Shown here in pieces: positions 62,561 to 64,000 of a DNA stretch of 64,000 nucleotides. Every line of letters begins with the position of its first letter. The stretch's first letter is position 1. Under the pieces are notes generated by a model. That model had not been told where the DNA came from and did not search any database. It saw only the letters and a list, made by a program, of their open reading frames with translations. A program made the position numbers and the translations under genes. Origin of the DNA: Thermanaeromonas sp. C210 (lineage in GTDB: Bacteria > Bacillota > DSM-521 > Neomoorellales > Neomoorellaceae); the NCBI RefSeq assembly GCF_013167955.1, contig NZ_BLWF01000003.1, positions 496,001-560,000 on the forward strand, written 5' to 3'.

Positions 62561-64000
62561 GGAGCATGTCCTAAACGTCGTGGAATTTTGGTGGCGCCCT
62601 CTTTCGCGTTTTTTAAGCCGTTTTCACCCTCCTGGAAGTCTCTGGAGTAGTAATGACTTCCAGCAAAGCCGTGGCCAATAAGGGTAACTCTCGGTATCCT
62701 TTGATGCGGTTAAACCCCTTCTCGGCCTGAAGCAGTCCAGCTGCAGCCCAGCGCAAAACCTGCATCCCATTTCGCCACCTCTTTACGTTCCGGGTAACAA
62801 CCCTGACCTTGTCAAAGGCCGTCTCTATTACATTCGTTGACCGTAAAGTTTTCCACAGGGTTTCGGGTAGACCTAGACGGGTAACGGTCAGCGTCTCCTC
62901 TAATCCCTCCCGCAGGCTCCTCGCTGCCCCAGGGTACTTATCTTCAAGGGCATCAGCTAGCCTATTTAGTTCCGTTAAAGCCTTATGATAATCCTTTTCT
63001 GACCAGGCTTGCTCTAGCTTCTTACCCACCCATTCTTGGGCTCCTTTGGGCAGGTGTTCTAAGACGTTCCGCTTCTTATGCACCTGGCACCTCTGTACTA
63101 CGGCCCGATTACCAAAAACTTCTTTAACCGCCGCCCTTAAAGCTTTGGAGCCGTCTATGACCACCAGTATACCCTCTTCCACCTTTAGGCCGCGTTCTAC
63201 AAGGTTGGTAAGAAGAGACCTACAGACTGCAGCATTCTCTGTAGCCCCTTCCCATAAGCCCAAGACCTCTTTTTCGCCTTTGTCAGTGATGCCTAAAGCA
63301 GCTACCACTGTATGCCCGGCAAACACAACCCCATCAATTACCAGAACCAAGAAACGTTTGTCTCCCAAAGGCCTGCTTAGCAGCTCCTCTAAGGCCTTAC
63401 GGGTAGCGTAGATAAATCGCCGGCTTATGGTGCTCTTGGAAGTCCCATGAACAGGTAATTCTTCTCCTATGGGTTCAAGGCTATGCTTATAGTGCCTTAT
63501 GGATAACCCGTAAAGTATATGCTCTAGAACTGTCTCAGTTATGAACCTTTCATCCTGGAAGGCTTCATAGGTTTTAAGTTTTACTTCTCTGCCGTTTATG
63601 GCGCGCACCCGGGGACGCCGGATCGCCACCTTTCGCCCCCCTAACACCACGCTACCTTTCTCGCTCCCATGACGTCTAGCTGTGCGCTCCGGATTGTGCT
63701 TTCCTTTGGGTCCCGCTATCTCAGTTACTTCGGCCTCCATCATGGATTGAACCACATCCAAGCCTACGGCAACGGAAAGGGCTAAGAGCCCTTCCTTGGC
63801 TTTACCTATGATCTCCCTTAAGGATACTTGTACATGGTCAGGTAAGTTAGGAAAGCCTCCGGAGGATATTGGGTTTTCTTTTGACTTGTGATATACTGGC
63901 ATTGGTGGCGGTTACCTCCTTTTGTATGGATTGTCCACCTCTGTTATATCACAGAGGATTGAGGGACCGCCACCTTCATTTTCCACGATTTTTGGGACAA
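62561..64000 (-). mobile_element. IS256-family insertion sequence (right end at window edge)
   Basis: It holds an intact transposase on the minus strand. The left end reads GGAGCATGTCCTAAACGTCG (62561-62580) and the right end, read inward on the other strand, begins TTGTCCCAAAAATCGTGG. The two share TGTCC, AAA and TCGTGGAA, giving an imperfect inverted repeat of about 30 bases. The left end GGAGCATGTCCTA recurs at the 40258 remnant, so the true end probably includes GGAGCA. The far end and any target repeat lie at or beyond 64000. Confidence 0.85.
62613..63902 (-). CDS. IS256-family (mutator-type) transposase
   Basis: A 429-residue transposase of the IS256/MULE group. The N-terminal part has LALSVAVGLDVVQSMMEAEV, then the catalytic DDE: VIDGVVFAG (Asp), VIDGSKALRAAVKEVFGN (Asp) and a later Glu in the C-terminal helix region near RSTNVIETAFDKV. 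ERGLKVEEGILVVIDGSKAL and QRCQVHKKRNVLEHLPKGAQ are family signatures. It is full length and has no stops, so the element may be active. GGAGGTAACC precedes the ATG. Two decayed relatives lie at 40147 and 43330. Confidence 0.93.
   Translation of the reverse strand: MPVYHKSKENPISSGGFPNLPDHVQVSLREIIGKAKEGLLALSVAVGLDVVQSMMEAEVTEIAGPKGKHNPERTARRHGSEKGSVVLGGRKVAIRRPRVRAINGREVKLKTYEAFQDERFITETVLEHILYGLSIRHYKHSLEPIGEELPVHGTSKSTISRRFIYATRKALEELLSRPLGDKRFLVLVIDGVVFAGHTVVAALGITDKGEKEVLGLWEGATENAAVCRSLLTNLVERGLKVEEGILVVIDGSKALRAAVKEVFGNRAVVQRCQVHKKRNVLEHLPKGAQEWVGKKLEQAWSEKDYHKALTELNRLADALEDKYPGAARSLREGLEETLTVTRLGLPETLWKTLRSTNVIETAFDKVRVVTRNVKRWRNGMQVLRWAAAGLLQAEKGFNRIKGYRELPLLATALLEVITTPETSRRVKTA

Overview
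The window reads as chromosome of a GC-rich, spore-forming Firmicute. The evidence is a SpoVM microgene, a SpoVB-type flippase, YpmA, a TIGR04086 membrane protein, AddAB in place of RecBCD, and clean Shine-Dalgarno sites with many GTG/TTG starts. A Moorella/Thermanaeromonas-like thermophilic acetogen relative is my best guess; that is inference from gene content and style, not proof.

Positions 1-1200 hold a HicBA toxin-antitoxin pair (hicA apparently frameshifted in a G run), a dead tyrosine-recombinase remnant, and tRNA-Lys and tRNA-Arg on the minus strand. From 1.2 to 27.6 kb lies a compact GC-rich housekeeping block: DUF3786 and quinate-dehydrogenase-like genes, thiL, a DnaQ-DinG helicase, spoVM, fur, several TPR proteins, ypmA, surE, spoVB, an EF-G paralogue, addB and addA, a winged-helix gene, a possible ComK-like regulator, and yjbQ. 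addB is bracketed by two near-identical, inverted, non-coding repeat elements that contain a conserved hairpin.

Base composition drops at about 27.9 kb, where a surface-polysaccharide locus begins and runs to 47.4 kb. It has a Wzx flippase (frameshifted), rfbDACB for dTDP-L-rhamnose, a Wzy-like polymerase, several glycosyltransferases, manC and manB for GDP-mannose, ugd for UDP-glucuronate, and a polysaccharide deacetylase. A WcaJ-type initiating phospho-sugar transferase sits apart at 54.3 kb. One glycosyltransferase is cut in two by a 1.7-kb IS element with a clear 5-bp target duplication.

From 40 kb on, the locus and its right flank are full of gene debris: IS256 and IS3 fragments, and broken wecB, galE, PIN toxin, HD phosphohydrolase and Rpn/DUF4351 genes. 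A helicase truncated by a second, dead IS copy lies beside a DUF262/HNH protein, which looks like the remains of a defence locus. An intact FitA/VapC-like pair with a well-defined promoter and operator and a SEC-C protein follow.

The window ends in an oxamate/allantoin-type catabolic cluster (carbamate kinase, AllH-like DUF2877 protein, FdrA), in which fdrA is truncated by a full-length IS256-family element. The picture is a stable core followed by a variable region that has repeatedly gained, broken and shed genes.
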